Source: Chitinophagales bacterium
Lineage (GTDB): Bacteria > Bacteroidota > Bacteroidia > Chitinophagales > Saprospiraceae
Length of the DNA stretch: 64,000 nucleotides
Assembly (NCBI GenBank): GCA_017303475.1
Contig: JAFLBO010000023.1
Coordinates: forward strand, 30,349-94,348
Direction: 5' to 3'
In this document: positions 1-7,704 of the stretch, piece after piece
Layout of the letters: each line of letters starts with the position of its first letter
How positions within the stretch are numbered: position 1 is the stretch's first letter
Notes under the pieces: model-generated
Database searches by the model: none
What the model saw: the letters and a program-made list of their open reading frames with translations, nothing else
Told to the model about the DNA's origin: nothing
Program-made: the position numbers and the translations under genes

Positions 1-2
1 CC

Positions 3-1154
3 ATTGTGCTGTGTCCGGGCGATTCTTCTGTGCTCACGGTTGTCAACCCTTGCGCTGGCTGTGTACAACAATGGTCTACAGGCGCTACAGGGATACTACA
101 AAGCCTGGGCAATGCCGGAGTTTATACCGTAATACAACTGAATCAGTGTGGTGCAAGTCAGCCCTCAGATCCTATCATCCTCACGGAAAAATCGTTGCCG
201 GAAGCGCCTGAAATTCAGGCCAACGGACTCACTATTTTCTGCGAAGGAGATTCGGTGGTACTCAATGCCACGTTTGGCTGTTTGGATTGTCAGTTGACCT
301 GGTCCAACGGCTCCACGGAAATTACACTGGTGATCAGCGAATCCGGCATGTTCACGGCTAGTTTGAGCAATGTGTGCGGCACAGGTCCGGCTTCAGCGCC
401 GGTCTGGGTGTCTGAGCAGCCACTCCTGCCTGCCCCCGAAATTGTGGCCCTGGGTAATACTGCATTGTGTCCGGGCGATTCCGTAATGCTTCAGGTATCC
501 AGTCAGGTTTGTCCGGAATGTGTGATACAATGGTCAGACGGCGCTCAGGGAATTATTCGTCCGGCTGTAGAAGCCGGCGTTTATACCGCCCAATTGCTGG
601 ATCCCAATAGTCTCTGTGGAGCTGGCCTGGTATCCAATGCCTTGGAAGTTAGTGTTTCTCCTCCATTTGTGCCAGTGGTGCAATTGCAGGGACTGTGCAA
701 CCTTTTGGCTCCTGGCGGATCGAATTATCAATGGTATTTCAATGGCTTGCCTATTAACGGAGCAGTTTCATCTGAGTGGACGGCTGAAAACCCTGGATTG
801 TATGCGGTATCCATGACTGGACCGGATGGTTGTTCAGGTACTTCTGTGCCTGTTTTTGCCGAAGCCTGCGTTAGTGCGGTTTTTGCGCCCGGTGCTGCCA
901 TTCAGGCCATTATTTATCCTAATCCGGCGCAACAGAGGATTTTCCTGGAAACAAATTTTCCGGCGGCCTCTGAGATACAGCTGGAACTGTTTACGACCGA
1001 TGGCAGAAAGGTAGCTTCACTGTTACAAAGCAGGCTGAATGCAGGAAAACAGGTACAGGATATCCTGTTGCCTGAATTGCCTAATGGAGCTTATTTGTGC
1101 CGTCTGTTGACCGATTGGGGCATTCAGCAAAGCGTATTGATGTTGAACAGATAA
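3..1154 (+). CDS. Secreted Ig-like repeat protein with T9SS type A sorting domain, C-terminal part
   Basis: The frame is open to the left edge of the window, so this is the C-terminal 383 residues of a larger protein. It holds at least three roughly 90-residue Ig/PKD-like units, each opening with a C-[PE]-GDS motif and containing W-S-[NTD]-G and a GVYT or GMFT strand. The last 80 residues start with IYPNPAQ and end in a short hydrophobic strand before the stop; this is the Por-secretion (type IX, type A) sorting domain, which is cleaved as the protein is placed outside the cell. Role is unknown, perhaps adhesion. The gene is followed by a word-repeat hairpin. Family assignment is firm; the full length cannot be known here. 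Confidence 0.88.
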   Translation: MVLCPGDSSVLTVVNPCAGCVQQWSTGATGILQSLGNAGVYTVIQLNQCGASQPSDPIILTEKSLPEAPEIQANGLTIFCEGDSVVLNATFGCLDCQLTWSNGSTEITLVISESGMFTASLSNVCGTGPASAPVWVSEQPLLPAPEIVALGNTALCPGDSVMLQVSSQVCPECVIQWSDGAQGIIRPAVEAGVYTAQLLDPNSLCGAGLVSNALEVSVSPPFVPVVQLQGLCNLLAPGGSNYQWYFNGLPINGAVSSEWTAENPGLYAVSMTGPDGCSGTSVPVFAEACVSAVFAPGAAIQAIIYPNPAQQRIFLETNFPAASEIQLELFTTDGRKVASLLQSRLNAGKQVQDILLPELPNGAYLCRLLTDWGIQQSVLMLNR

Positions 1155-1238
1155 TTTAAAACAAAAAATGTTAAAATAATGGCTGTGAAATCCGATAGCT
1201 GTTCTAATTTCGCGCCCATTGCAAGAGGGTAATTATAA

Positions 1239-1396
1239 GTCATTTGGGGTCATTTAGGTCATTTGGGGTCATTTAATGTCATTTAATGCCCCCAAATGAC
1301 CTAAATAACCCCAAATGCCCCCAAATGACCTAAATAACCCCAAATGCCCCTAAATGACCCCAAATGACCCTAAATGACCCCCAAATGACCCCAAAT
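1239..1396. repeat. Intergenic inverted word repeat, TCATTTGGGG family
   Basis: The gap between the T9SS protein and recN. The left arm has five GTCATTT words (TCATTTGGGG, TCATTTAGG, TCATTTAATG); the longer right arm has the reverse complements (CCCCAAATGAC, CCTAAATGAC) about ten times, so the transcript could fold into a long imperfect hairpin. Related arrays lie at 48936-49195 and 59838-60122. No gene is visible in 1155-1440. Confidence 0.85.
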
Positions 1397-1440
1397 ATCT
1401 TACTATAAACCCTTCATAAACCAAACCAAACGACAACTCT

Positions 1441-3099
1441 GTGTTAAAACGACTGCACATCCGAAACTATGCCCTGATTGATGAGCTGGAAATTCATTTT
1501 TCCGATCAGCTTACCATCATTACCGGTGAAACCGGGGCGGGTAAATCCATTTTGCTTGGCGCTCTGGGACTCATCATGGGCGATCGAGCCGACACCAAGG
1601 TGTTCTACAACGATGCAGAAAAATGCGTAGTAGAAGCCTTTTTTGATGTTTCTGAATACGATCTCCAGGCATTTTTTGAAGAAAATGAGCTGGATTACGA
1701 TCAGGAAGTGGTGATTCGCCGGGAATTATCGCCGGCCGGAAAAAGCAGAGCTTTTGTGAACGACACACCTGCTAATAACCAGGTATTACAACGGCTCACT
1801 GAAAACCTGGTTGACCTGCATCAACAATTCGATACCCTGGATATCCACAATGTGAATTTCCAGCTTCGGATGATAGATGCACTGGCTGATAACAACCTGT
1901 TACTCAAGGAATATCAGCAAGGTTACCGAAAGTATGCTTCTGATAAAAAACGTGTAGCAGAACTCATAGAACGCAGTCAAAACGGTGCACGTGAAATGGA
2001 ATTCCTGCGTTTCCAGCTGGAAGAATTGCAGCAAGCCGCTTTGCTGGATGGAGAGCAGGAACAACTGGAAGGAGAACTGGCGCAGCTCACCAATGCAGAA
2101 GACATCAAGCGAAACTACGGCGCAGCCTACAATCATCTGGCCGACAGTGAATTGAATCTGGTAGGGCAATTGCAGGAACTCAACCGGAGTTTGGCGCCTA
2201 CCCGCAAGCTTTCCCCCCAACTGGCCGGCATCAGCGAACGTCTGGATGCATTATTGGTTGATTTACAGGATGTTGCCAAAGACTGTGAGCGCATCGCAGA
2301 AGGCACAGAATATGATCCACAGCGCATCGGTGAAGTGCAGGAGAGGTTGAATGTGTTGTACAAACTGCAAAAAAAGCATGGAGCAGGCACGGTCTCCGAG
2401 CTGCTGGAAATTCAGAACAACCTGGAAGCCCAAACAGCAGGATTTACCAATCTGGATCAGGAAATAGTGGCCTTGGAACAAGCCATTGCTGCTCAGGAGA
2501 AAGATCTGCGCACGCAGGCCGCAACTCTCAGCCAACGCCGTAAATCTGTACCGGCTTCTTTCGAGGAACGGGTGCAGGCTATGCTCACTCAGTTGTCTAT
2601 GCCGCATGCCCAACTCAAAGTAGATATATCTGAGTTGCAGCAATTGGGACCTACCGGTTTGGATGAGGTGCAGTTCCTGTTTGCCACGAATATTGGCGCT
2701 CGTTTTTTGCCCATCAAGGATGTGGCCTCAGGTGGTGAACTTTCCCGACTCACTCTTTGCACAAAGAGTTTGGTGGCAGATGCCATACCACTGCCCACCC
2801 TTATTTTTGATGAAATAGACACCGGTATCAGCGGTGATGTATCCCTGAAAATGGGCATGATTATCAAGGAGTTAAGTTCCCGTCACCAGGTGATCAGCAT
2901 TACCCATACCCCGCAAATAGCAGCCCGGGCAGATGTACATTATTTTGTGTACAAGAAAGTAGACGGCCAGCGCACCGTTACCAATATCCGCAAACTGGAA
3001 ACAGATGAGCGGATCAGGTCCATCGCCGTTATGCTCAGCGGCCATCCGCCCAGCGATTCCGCCCTGGCTACCGCCCGCGAACTCGTGGGTGAACGCTGA
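1441..3099 (+). CDS. recN: DNA repair protein RecN
   Basis: SMC-like ATPase that acts in recombinational repair of double-strand breaks in the cytoplasm. The 552-residue length fits the family. Walker A is GETGAGKS at residues 29-36, followed by a central coiled-coil region rich in Q, E and L (about 160-370). The ABC signature SGGELSR is near residue 431 and Walker B TLIFDEIDTG near 454. The start is GTG, which gives the expected N-terminus MLKRLHIRNYALID. It stands alone, between two repeat arrays; the last codons (GAACGC TGA) run straight into a downstream array built of GGAACGCGG words. Confidence 0.97.
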   Translation: MLKRLHIRNYALIDELEIHFSDQLTIITGETGAGKSILLGALGLIMGDRADTKVFYNDAEKCVVEAFFDVSEYDLQAFFEENELDYDQEVVIRRELSPAGKSRAFVNDTPANNQVLQRLTENLVDLHQQFDTLDIHNVNFQLRMIDALADNNLLLKEYQQGYRKYASDKKRVAELIERSQNGAREMEFLRFQLEELQQAALLDGEQEQLEGELAQLTNAEDIKRNYGAAYNHLADSELNLVGQLQELNRSLAPTRKLSPQLAGISERLDALLVDLQDVAKDCERIAEGTEYDPQRIGEVQERLNVLYKLQKKHGAGTVSELLEIQNNLEAQTAGFTNLDQEIVALEQAIAAQEKDLRTQAATLSQRRKSVPASFEERVQAMLTQLSMPHAQLKVDISELQQLGPTGLDEVQFLFATNIGARFLPIKDVASGGELSRLTLCTKSLVADAIPLPTLIFDEIDTGISGDVSLKMGMIIKELSSRHQVISITHTPQIAARADVHYFVYKKVDGQRTVTNIRKLETDERIRSIAVMLSGHPPSDSALATARELVGER

Positions 3100-3462
3100 T
3101 TGGAACGCGGAGAACGCGGATTTTTTGGAACGCGGATGACGCGGATGACGCGGATTTTCTTTTTGCTGCCTTCGGCAGCTTTTCAGTATGATTTAAGATT
3201 TCATGCCTTTTAAATCACAAAATTGCCGAAGGCAATTTTTCAAAATCCGCGTCATCCGCGTTCCAAAAAATCCGCGTTCCAAACAAAAAATCCGCGTCAT
3301 CCGCGTTCCAAAAAATCCGCGTTCCAAACAAAAAATCCGCGTCATCCGCGTTCCAAAAAAATCCGCGTTCCAAACAAAAAATCCGCGTCATCTGCGTCAT
3401 CCGCGTTCCAAAAAATCCGCGTTCCAATCCGCGTTCCAAAAAATCCGCGTTCCCACCCGCGT
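3100..3462. repeat. Intergenic inverted word repeat, CCGCGTTCC/CCGCGTCAT family
   Basis: A 363-bp convergent gap (recN against pirin) filled with words GGAACGCGGA and GATGACGCGGA on the left (3100-3157) and reverse complements TCCGCGTTCC and TCCGCGTCA on the right (3240-3460, over ten copies). Two small hairpins sit in the loop: GCTGCC TTC GGCAGC near 3165-3180, and TTGCC GAA GGCAA near 3223-3237. Open reading frames across it are only repeat translations. The right edge contributes the last residues and stop of the pirin gene. Confidence 0.9.
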
Positions 3463-4602
3463 TCAAGCGCCCTGCTCAAGGCGGCCATCCGCGTGCCGGG
3501 CGAAGCGCCCCAGTTCGCGGTCATGAACCTGGTCGTAGCGACTCCAGGGCCAGCCCCCGAATTTGGTGGCGTGATAATCTTCAAAAGCCTGTTGGATTTC
3601 TTCCTTGGTATTCATTACAAAGGGTCCGTATTGAATCACGGTTTCGCCAATGGGGCGTCCTTGCAGCATGAGGATGCGCGCCTCGGTTTCGCCATTGATG
3701 ATAGATAGATCAACTGCTGCGTTGACTACTGCTGATTGATATTTTTCAATGATGTGGCCACCAAAATTGATCTGATTGCCCAGGTAATAGTACAATACCC
3801 GGTTAACACCTTTACTTGCTTTGGGCAGGGTAAAGCTGGCGCCAGGCTCCAGTTTCAGGTTGAAAATAGCCACTTCATTGGCCGGATCGGCTGCCCAGGA
3901 ATCAGGAGGTGGCGCCGGAGCGGTGTGTTCAAAAAGTTTGCCGGCAATTACCTCAACTTCGGTTTGTTTGCCCGCTGAATCCTTGCGCACCACCCTGGGA
4001 ATATTCGTTCCCCAGAGCATTTTGAAGTGCGGCTCCACCATTTTGTTCTTTTTGGGCAAATTGAGCCATATTTGAAACAACTCCATCGGATTGTCTTCTT
4101 CTTTTTTCAACAAGGGGAACATTTCAGAATGTTGCACACCTTTACCAGCTGTCATCCATTGTACATCACCTTCACCATAACGTCCGGAAGCGCCAAGTGA
4201 ATCGGCATGGTCTACCAGGCCATCGCGTACAACCGTTACGGTCTCAAAGCCACGGTGCGGATGCCCGGGGAATCCAGGCACTTTTTTGCCGTGGTACATG
4301 CGGAATCCGTCTTTGATGATGAAATCATCGCCCAGCGAACGGCCCTTCAGGGAAACAGCAGGGCCCATTTCATCGTTACCTTTGGGGAACTTGTCTTCAT
4401 GGTGTACACAAAATAGGAACGGGTCCAGTGTATCCCAGGCAAAGCCCATTGGTTTTACTTCCAGTACGGGATCAGCTTCTTTTTCTTCCATTGTGGAAGT
4501 GGTATTTTCCTGTTTTTTATTCCAGGAAAGACCCAGCATAGCGAGCATTCCGAGGGAGGCTTTGGCCAGAAACCCCCGGCGATTGTCTTTGAGTTGTTCC
4601 AT
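3463..4602 (-). CDS. Pirin family protein with twin-arginine-like leader
   Basis: Bicupin protein of the pirin family (metal-binding; some members act as quercetinase or redox regulators). The metal ligand set is visible as H114-P-H116 in GHPHRGFETV and H158-S-E160 in GVQHSEMF. At 379 residues it is longer than typical pirins (about 290) because of an N-terminal leader. That leader, NRRGFLAKASLGML, fits a Tat signal (RRxFL) followed by a hydrophobic stretch, so export or membrane anchoring is likely; pirins are usually cytoplasmic. No clear AxA cleavage site is seen. The C-terminal end and stop lie at the edge of the repeat array. Function beyond the fold is unknown. Confidence 0.88.
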   Translation of the reverse strand: MEQLKDNRRGFLAKASLGMLAMLGLSWNKKQENTTSTMEEKEADPVLEVKPMGFAWDTLDPFLFCVHHEDKFPKGNDEMGPAVSLKGRSLGDDFIIKDGFRMYHGKKVPGFPGHPHRGFETVTVVRDGLVDHADSLGASGRYGEGDVQWMTAGKGVQHSEMFPLLKKEEDNPMELFQIWLNLPKKNKMVEPHFKMLWGTNIPRVVRKDSAGKQTEVEVIAGKLFEHTAPAPPPDSWAADPANEVAIFNLKLEPGASFTLPKASKGVNRVLYYYLGNQINFGGHIIEKYQSAVVNAAVDLSIINGETEARILMLQGRPIGETVIQYGPFVMNTKEEIQQAFEDYHATKFGGWPWSRYDQVHDRELGRFARHADGRLEQGA

Positions 4603-4699
4603 AATATTTTACCTCTAATGACGCGAAGTTCGCAAGTGAGCATGAGAAACAACAGAATTTATTGAATGTTTGCCCTAGATTTACGAATCCGAATCCGCT

Positions 4700-5770
4700 A
4701 TGAAATACCTGCTGTTATACATACCGCTCCTGTTTTGCTGGCATTGTCAGCCAGCGGCACAATCCAGTCCTGCCGCCAGGGCTTTGCCGGAACCGGATTA
4801 TCCGTTTACCGGACAAATTGCCGCCGATGAAAAAATGCACGGGCTCACCTTTGTAGCTCCCCCCGAACCCTTTCCGGAAAATCCCATGCCAGCAGTTAAA
4901 TCTGTAAATGCGAACTGGATTTCGGTGGCGCCTTATGCATTCACCCGCCCGGGTGTCCCTAACGTGCGTTTCAGTGAGCATGGCGGACAATGGTGGGGAG
5001 AGCGACCGGAAGGGGTGCGCGAAACCATTCGGCAGGCGCATGCGCATGGCATCAAAGTGATGCTCAAGCCCCAGGTGTACGTACCCAGAGGTTGGACAGG
5101 CGCCCTGGATTTCCCCACGGATGCAGATTGGGAGCAATGGGAGGCTGCTTATGAGCGCTATATCCTGCGATTTGCGGCGCTGGCCGATTCTTCCGGCGCA
5201 GAACTGTTTTGTATTGGAACGGAATTCAATGTGGCCATTCAAAAACGTCCACAATACTGGACCAGCCTGATTGCCAAAATCAGGAGTGTTTACCGCGGAA
5301 AACTCACCTATTCTGCCAATTGGGACGATTGGGAGCGGGTGCCATTCTGGAAGGAGTTGGACTATATCGGGTTGGGCGGCTATTTTCCGCTGGTGGAGGC
5401 TGTAACACCGGAGGTAAAGGACCTGCAGACTGCCTGGAAACCTATTTTTGAGCGACTGAAAACCTTCAGTCAAAAACAGGAACGACCAGTATTGTTCACC
5501 GAGTTCGGATACCTCAGTGTGGATGGATGTGGCTGGCGCAACTGGGAGCTGGAGCGCGGCATTGAAGAACGCAACATCAACGAACAAGCCCAGGCCAACT
5601 GTCTGGAGGCCTTATTCGCTACCTATCAACCTGAATCCTGGTGGGCCGGTGGCTTTTTGTGGAAATGGTTCCCCAATATGCGCGGCCACGAAGGCTATCC
5701 TGAAAGAGATTATACGCCCCAGAGTAAACTCGGTGAGAAGACACTAAGGGCTTGGTATGGGAAACACTAA
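4700..5770 (+). CDS. Glycoside hydrolase, TIM barrel, GH113-like
   Basis: Secreted 356-residue (beta/alpha)8 glycosidase resembling GH113 endo-beta-mannanases and related barrels. An N-terminal hydrophobic signal (residues 1-20) precedes the barrel, which opens with HGLTFVAPPEPF and ANWISVAPYAFTR. The clan A catalytic pair is visible: E175 in IGTEFNV (acid/base) and E268 in VLFTEFGY (nucleophile). The substrate cannot be read from sequence. The gene is transcribed away from pirin and towards DUF4197. Its last codon and TAA stop (CAC TAA GG) form part of the left arm of the downstream hairpin. Family call is strong, GH number moderate. Confidence 0.82.
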   Translation: MKYLLLYIPLLFCWHCQPAAQSSPAARALPEPDYPFTGQIAADEKMHGLTFVAPPEPFPENPMPAVKSVNANWISVAPYAFTRPGVPNVRFSEHGGQWWGERPEGVRETIRQAHAHGIKVMLKPQVYVPRGWTGALDFPTDADWEQWEAAYERYILRFAALADSSGAELFCIGTEFNVAIQKRPQYWTSLIAKIRSVYRGKLTYSANWDDWERVPFWKELDYIGLGGYFPLVEAVTPEVKDLQTAWKPIFERLKTFSQKQERPVLFTEFGYLSVDGCGWRNWELERGIEERNINEQAQANCLEALFATYQPESWWAGGFLWKWFPNMRGHEGYPERDYTPQSKLGEKTLRAWYGKH

Positions 5771-5897
5771 GGCACAAAGGCACAAAGGCACAAAGATGGC
5801 CTACGGCCATCTTGTGATATAAGAAGAGTTTAATTGGCTGCCGCCAAATACACTCTTCGCGCCTTTGTGCCTTCGCGCCTTTGTGCCTTAGTGTACC
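5764..5897. repeat. Intergenic inverted word repeat, GGCACAAA family
   Basis: Convergent gap. The left arm is ACACTAA followed by three GGCACAAA words; the right arm is CGCGCCTTTGTGCCTT repeated, ending TTAGTGT. The outermost pairing includes the stop codon of the upstream gene. An inner hairpin, ATGGCC TACGGCCAT, sits near 5796-5809. The same vocabulary returns at 20914-21000. Confidence 0.85.
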
Positions 5898-5906
5898 TCG
5901 TGCCTT

Positions 5907-6623
5907 TTATTTACGGTTGGCGTCTTGCTTCGCAAATACTTTTTTGAGCAGGTCGGTGGTACGGGAGCCTTTGTTGCGGCGGATGTTTTTCTCTTCCTCG
6001 GCTATTTTGGCAAACAGTCCCTTGAGAGCTTCTTTGGTTACATAGTCGTCGAGGTCGTTGTTTACTTTGGTAACCAGTGGGATTTTGTTGTAGGCATCAG
6101 CCGCTTTTTTCCAGAGGTTGTTGGCGCCGATTTTATCCAGGGAAGCCACAATTTTCGGATTGAACTTGTCGTACAATTGCTGACTGGTGGTTCGGTTCAG
6201 GTATTCTGTAGCAGCATTATCAGAGCCAAGCAGGATATTGGTGGCATCGTTGAAGGTCATGCTGGTAATGGCAGAAACGAAAATTGGCTTGGCTTCTTTG
6301 GCTGCATCTTCGGCCCCGCGGTTCATTTTTTCCAGCAGCTCATCTTCCAGATTACTGAATCCGGGCACATTTTTGAGTTTGTCGGTTACCTTGCGTACAT
6401 CAGCCGGCAACAGGATTTTGTAGGCGCTCTTGTAGTAGCCATCGCGCTGGGAGAGCGCATCGGCGCCTTTGGAAATACCATTTTTGAGGGCTTCTTTCAA
6501 ACCCTGACCAATTTCAGCCAATGAAGGTTCGGAAAGTGCCTGATTGGCGACTTCCTGCAAAACATCGCAGGAGGAAAAAGTAAACGAAGTGAGCAACAGC
6601 AGGAAAAAGAATGACTTACGCAT
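5907..6623 (-). CDS. DUF4197 family lipoprotein
   Basis: A 238-residue envelope lipoprotein: MRKSFFFLLLL signal and lipobox FSSC with Cys19. The body (ADALSQRDGYYKS, KILLPADVRKV, NVPGFSNLEDELLEKMNRGAEDAA) matches DUF4197, a mostly helical family with no established activity. The frame is open 51 codons further upstream, but that extension only translates the repeat (HEGTKARRHEGTK), so the start at 6623, directly before the signal peptide, is chosen. Transcribed toward the convergent GGCACAAA hairpin, which probably ends it. Confidence 0.85.
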   Translation of the reverse strand: MRKSFFFLLLLTSFTFSSCDVLQEVANQALSEPSLAEIGQGLKEALKNGISKGADALSQRDGYYKSAYKILLPADVRKVTDKLKNVPGFSNLEDELLEKMNRGAEDAAKEAKPIFVSAITSMTFNDATNILLGSDNAATEYLNRTTSQQLYDKFNPKIVASLDKIGANNLWKKAADAYNKIPLVTKVNNDLDDYVTKEALKGLFAKIAEEEKNIRRNKGSRTTDLLKKVFAKQDANRK

Positions 6624-6755
6624 ATTTGAGTGTTTGAGTTTGTGAGTGTTTGAGTTGGCGTTCGGCCGGGCTGTATTGTCGGGGTGACTCCAGTCACCCC
6701 GACAATTAGGCTTCGTGCCTTCGTGCCTTCGTGCCTTCGTGCCTTCGTGTATTAA
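6624..6755. repeat. Repeat mosaic: GAGTGTTT words, TGACT palindrome, CTTCGTGC words
   Basis: Upstream region of the DUF4197 gene. It contains GAGTGTTTGAGT words (6627-6656), the module CGTTCGG-CC-GGGCT at 6659-6672 (also at 20199-20212 and, inverted, at 59920-59932), a perfect 15-bp-arm palindrome at 6675-6706 with the CGGGGTGACT core, and five CTTCGTGC words (6711-6747). Different word families are joined end to end. Confidence 0.85.
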
Positions 6756-6812
6756 CCTTTGTGTCTTCCAAATCAAGACTCGGAGCGCCTTATCTGGTCA
6801 CTTAAGACAAGG

Positions 6813-7694
6813 TTAAAGCCCGAAAAAACCGTCTTTTTTGAGGAGGTCCATGTACTGCATGCTACCTTTTTTATTGAGGTGCATATAATCTCCAAAGGCA
6901 GCTGGGTCGGTAATGGCATTGCGGTAATCATGTACAGGCAAGCCTGTAGCCTTTTCTACTTCCGCTTTAAGCTGATCAAGGTTTTTTACCTGAAAACCAG
7001 GGAAATAGGGTCCGATCAGCAATCGAACCTCCCATCCGGCAGTATGCCTTGCCGAGGAAACCGTTTCAGCCAATTGCTTAATTAAATGGGGGTGAATTTC
7101 CATGTCATAGCTGTTTTGGGCAGCCCTGGCCGCCATCTCGGGGGTAATTTCTCGGTCGAGGAGCCAGTCTTTGTCTGAACGGTTTTGGTAGTACAAGGAT
7201 CGCTGATAAATTTCGTGGTTGAACCGGTATAGATGCGATACCTGTGCGCCCCACCAAACCTTGGGCATCTGGTTTCTGATCAGGGTATCCAGATTTTTGG
7301 AGCGACTTATATAAGGTAAAAAGCCCGGCAGCAGGGAAGAATTATCCCGATCGCAGAGGGTTATGTCGATCAGCATCTGCTGTGGCTTAAGATCCCACTC
7401 AAAATTTTTCAGGTCCAGGAAATCCAGTACCAGGCACCGGGCGGCATTCATGGGCAATCCGTTGTAGCTCAGGTTGCAGGTGCTGCGCCCCGTAATTTCC
7501 TCAATATAGGGCTGGTAAAAGCACAAACCTCTTGAATTGCCCACTAATAACAGGTCTGCCGCAGCCTGGCGGCGGTATAATTTGCCATACCGAAACTCGC
7601 TGTGCAGGGCTTTGTCGCGCAGTAAATGCCCTCCGATACGATCTCCGGCAAACAGCAGCAGCAGCCAAAAGGTGTACCAGAGTATATGTTTCAT
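6813..7694 (-). CDS. Membrane-anchored SGNH/GDSL-like protein
   Basis: A 293-residue protein with an uncleaved-looking N-terminal hydrophobic segment (residues 3-17). Block I appears as LLLVGNSRG, with the candidate nucleophile Ser54. Near the C-terminus GDYMHLNKKGS supplies Asp269 and His272 in the DxxH arrangement used by SGNH hydrolases and DltD/AlgX-type acyl transfer proteins. A role in acyl or acetyl transfer to surface polymers is inference. It starts 10 nt after the ABC exporter and probably shares its transcript. A degenerate -7 box, TAACTTTA, lies just before the ATG on the minus strand. Confidence 0.7.
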   Translation of the reverse strand: MKHILWYTFWLLLLFAGDRIGGHLLRDKALHSEFRYGKLYRRQAAADLLLVGNSRGLCFYQPYIEEITGRSTCNLSYNGLPMNAARCLVLDFLDLKNFEWDLKPQQMLIDITLCDRDNSSLLPGFLPYISRSKNLDTLIRNQMPKVWWGAQVSHLYRFNHEIYQRSLYYQNRSDKDWLLDREITPEMAARAAQNSYDMEIHPHLIKQLAETVSSARHTAGWEVRLLIGPYFPGFQVKNLDQLKAEVEKATGLPVHDYRNAITDPAAFGDYMHLNKKGSMQYMDLLKKDGFFGL

Positions 7695-7704
7695 TGCACT
7701 AAAG

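Noticed and set aside
3240..3460. Possible CRISPR array
   Set aside because: The units are 10-20 bp words placed next to each other; there are no unique spacers of even length and no cas genes.
3203..3708. Open reading frames across the CCGCGTTCC array, on both strands
   Set aside because: Their translations are tandem repeats of the DNA words in several frames at once, with no start context or family match.
4715..5587. Minus-strand 290-residue frame
   Set aside because: It is opposite the glycoside hydrolase with both catalytic glutamates in place; codon shadow.
6624..6776. Longer N-terminus of the DUF4197 lipoprotein
   Set aside because: It translates CTTCGTGC repeat words and would bury the signal peptide.
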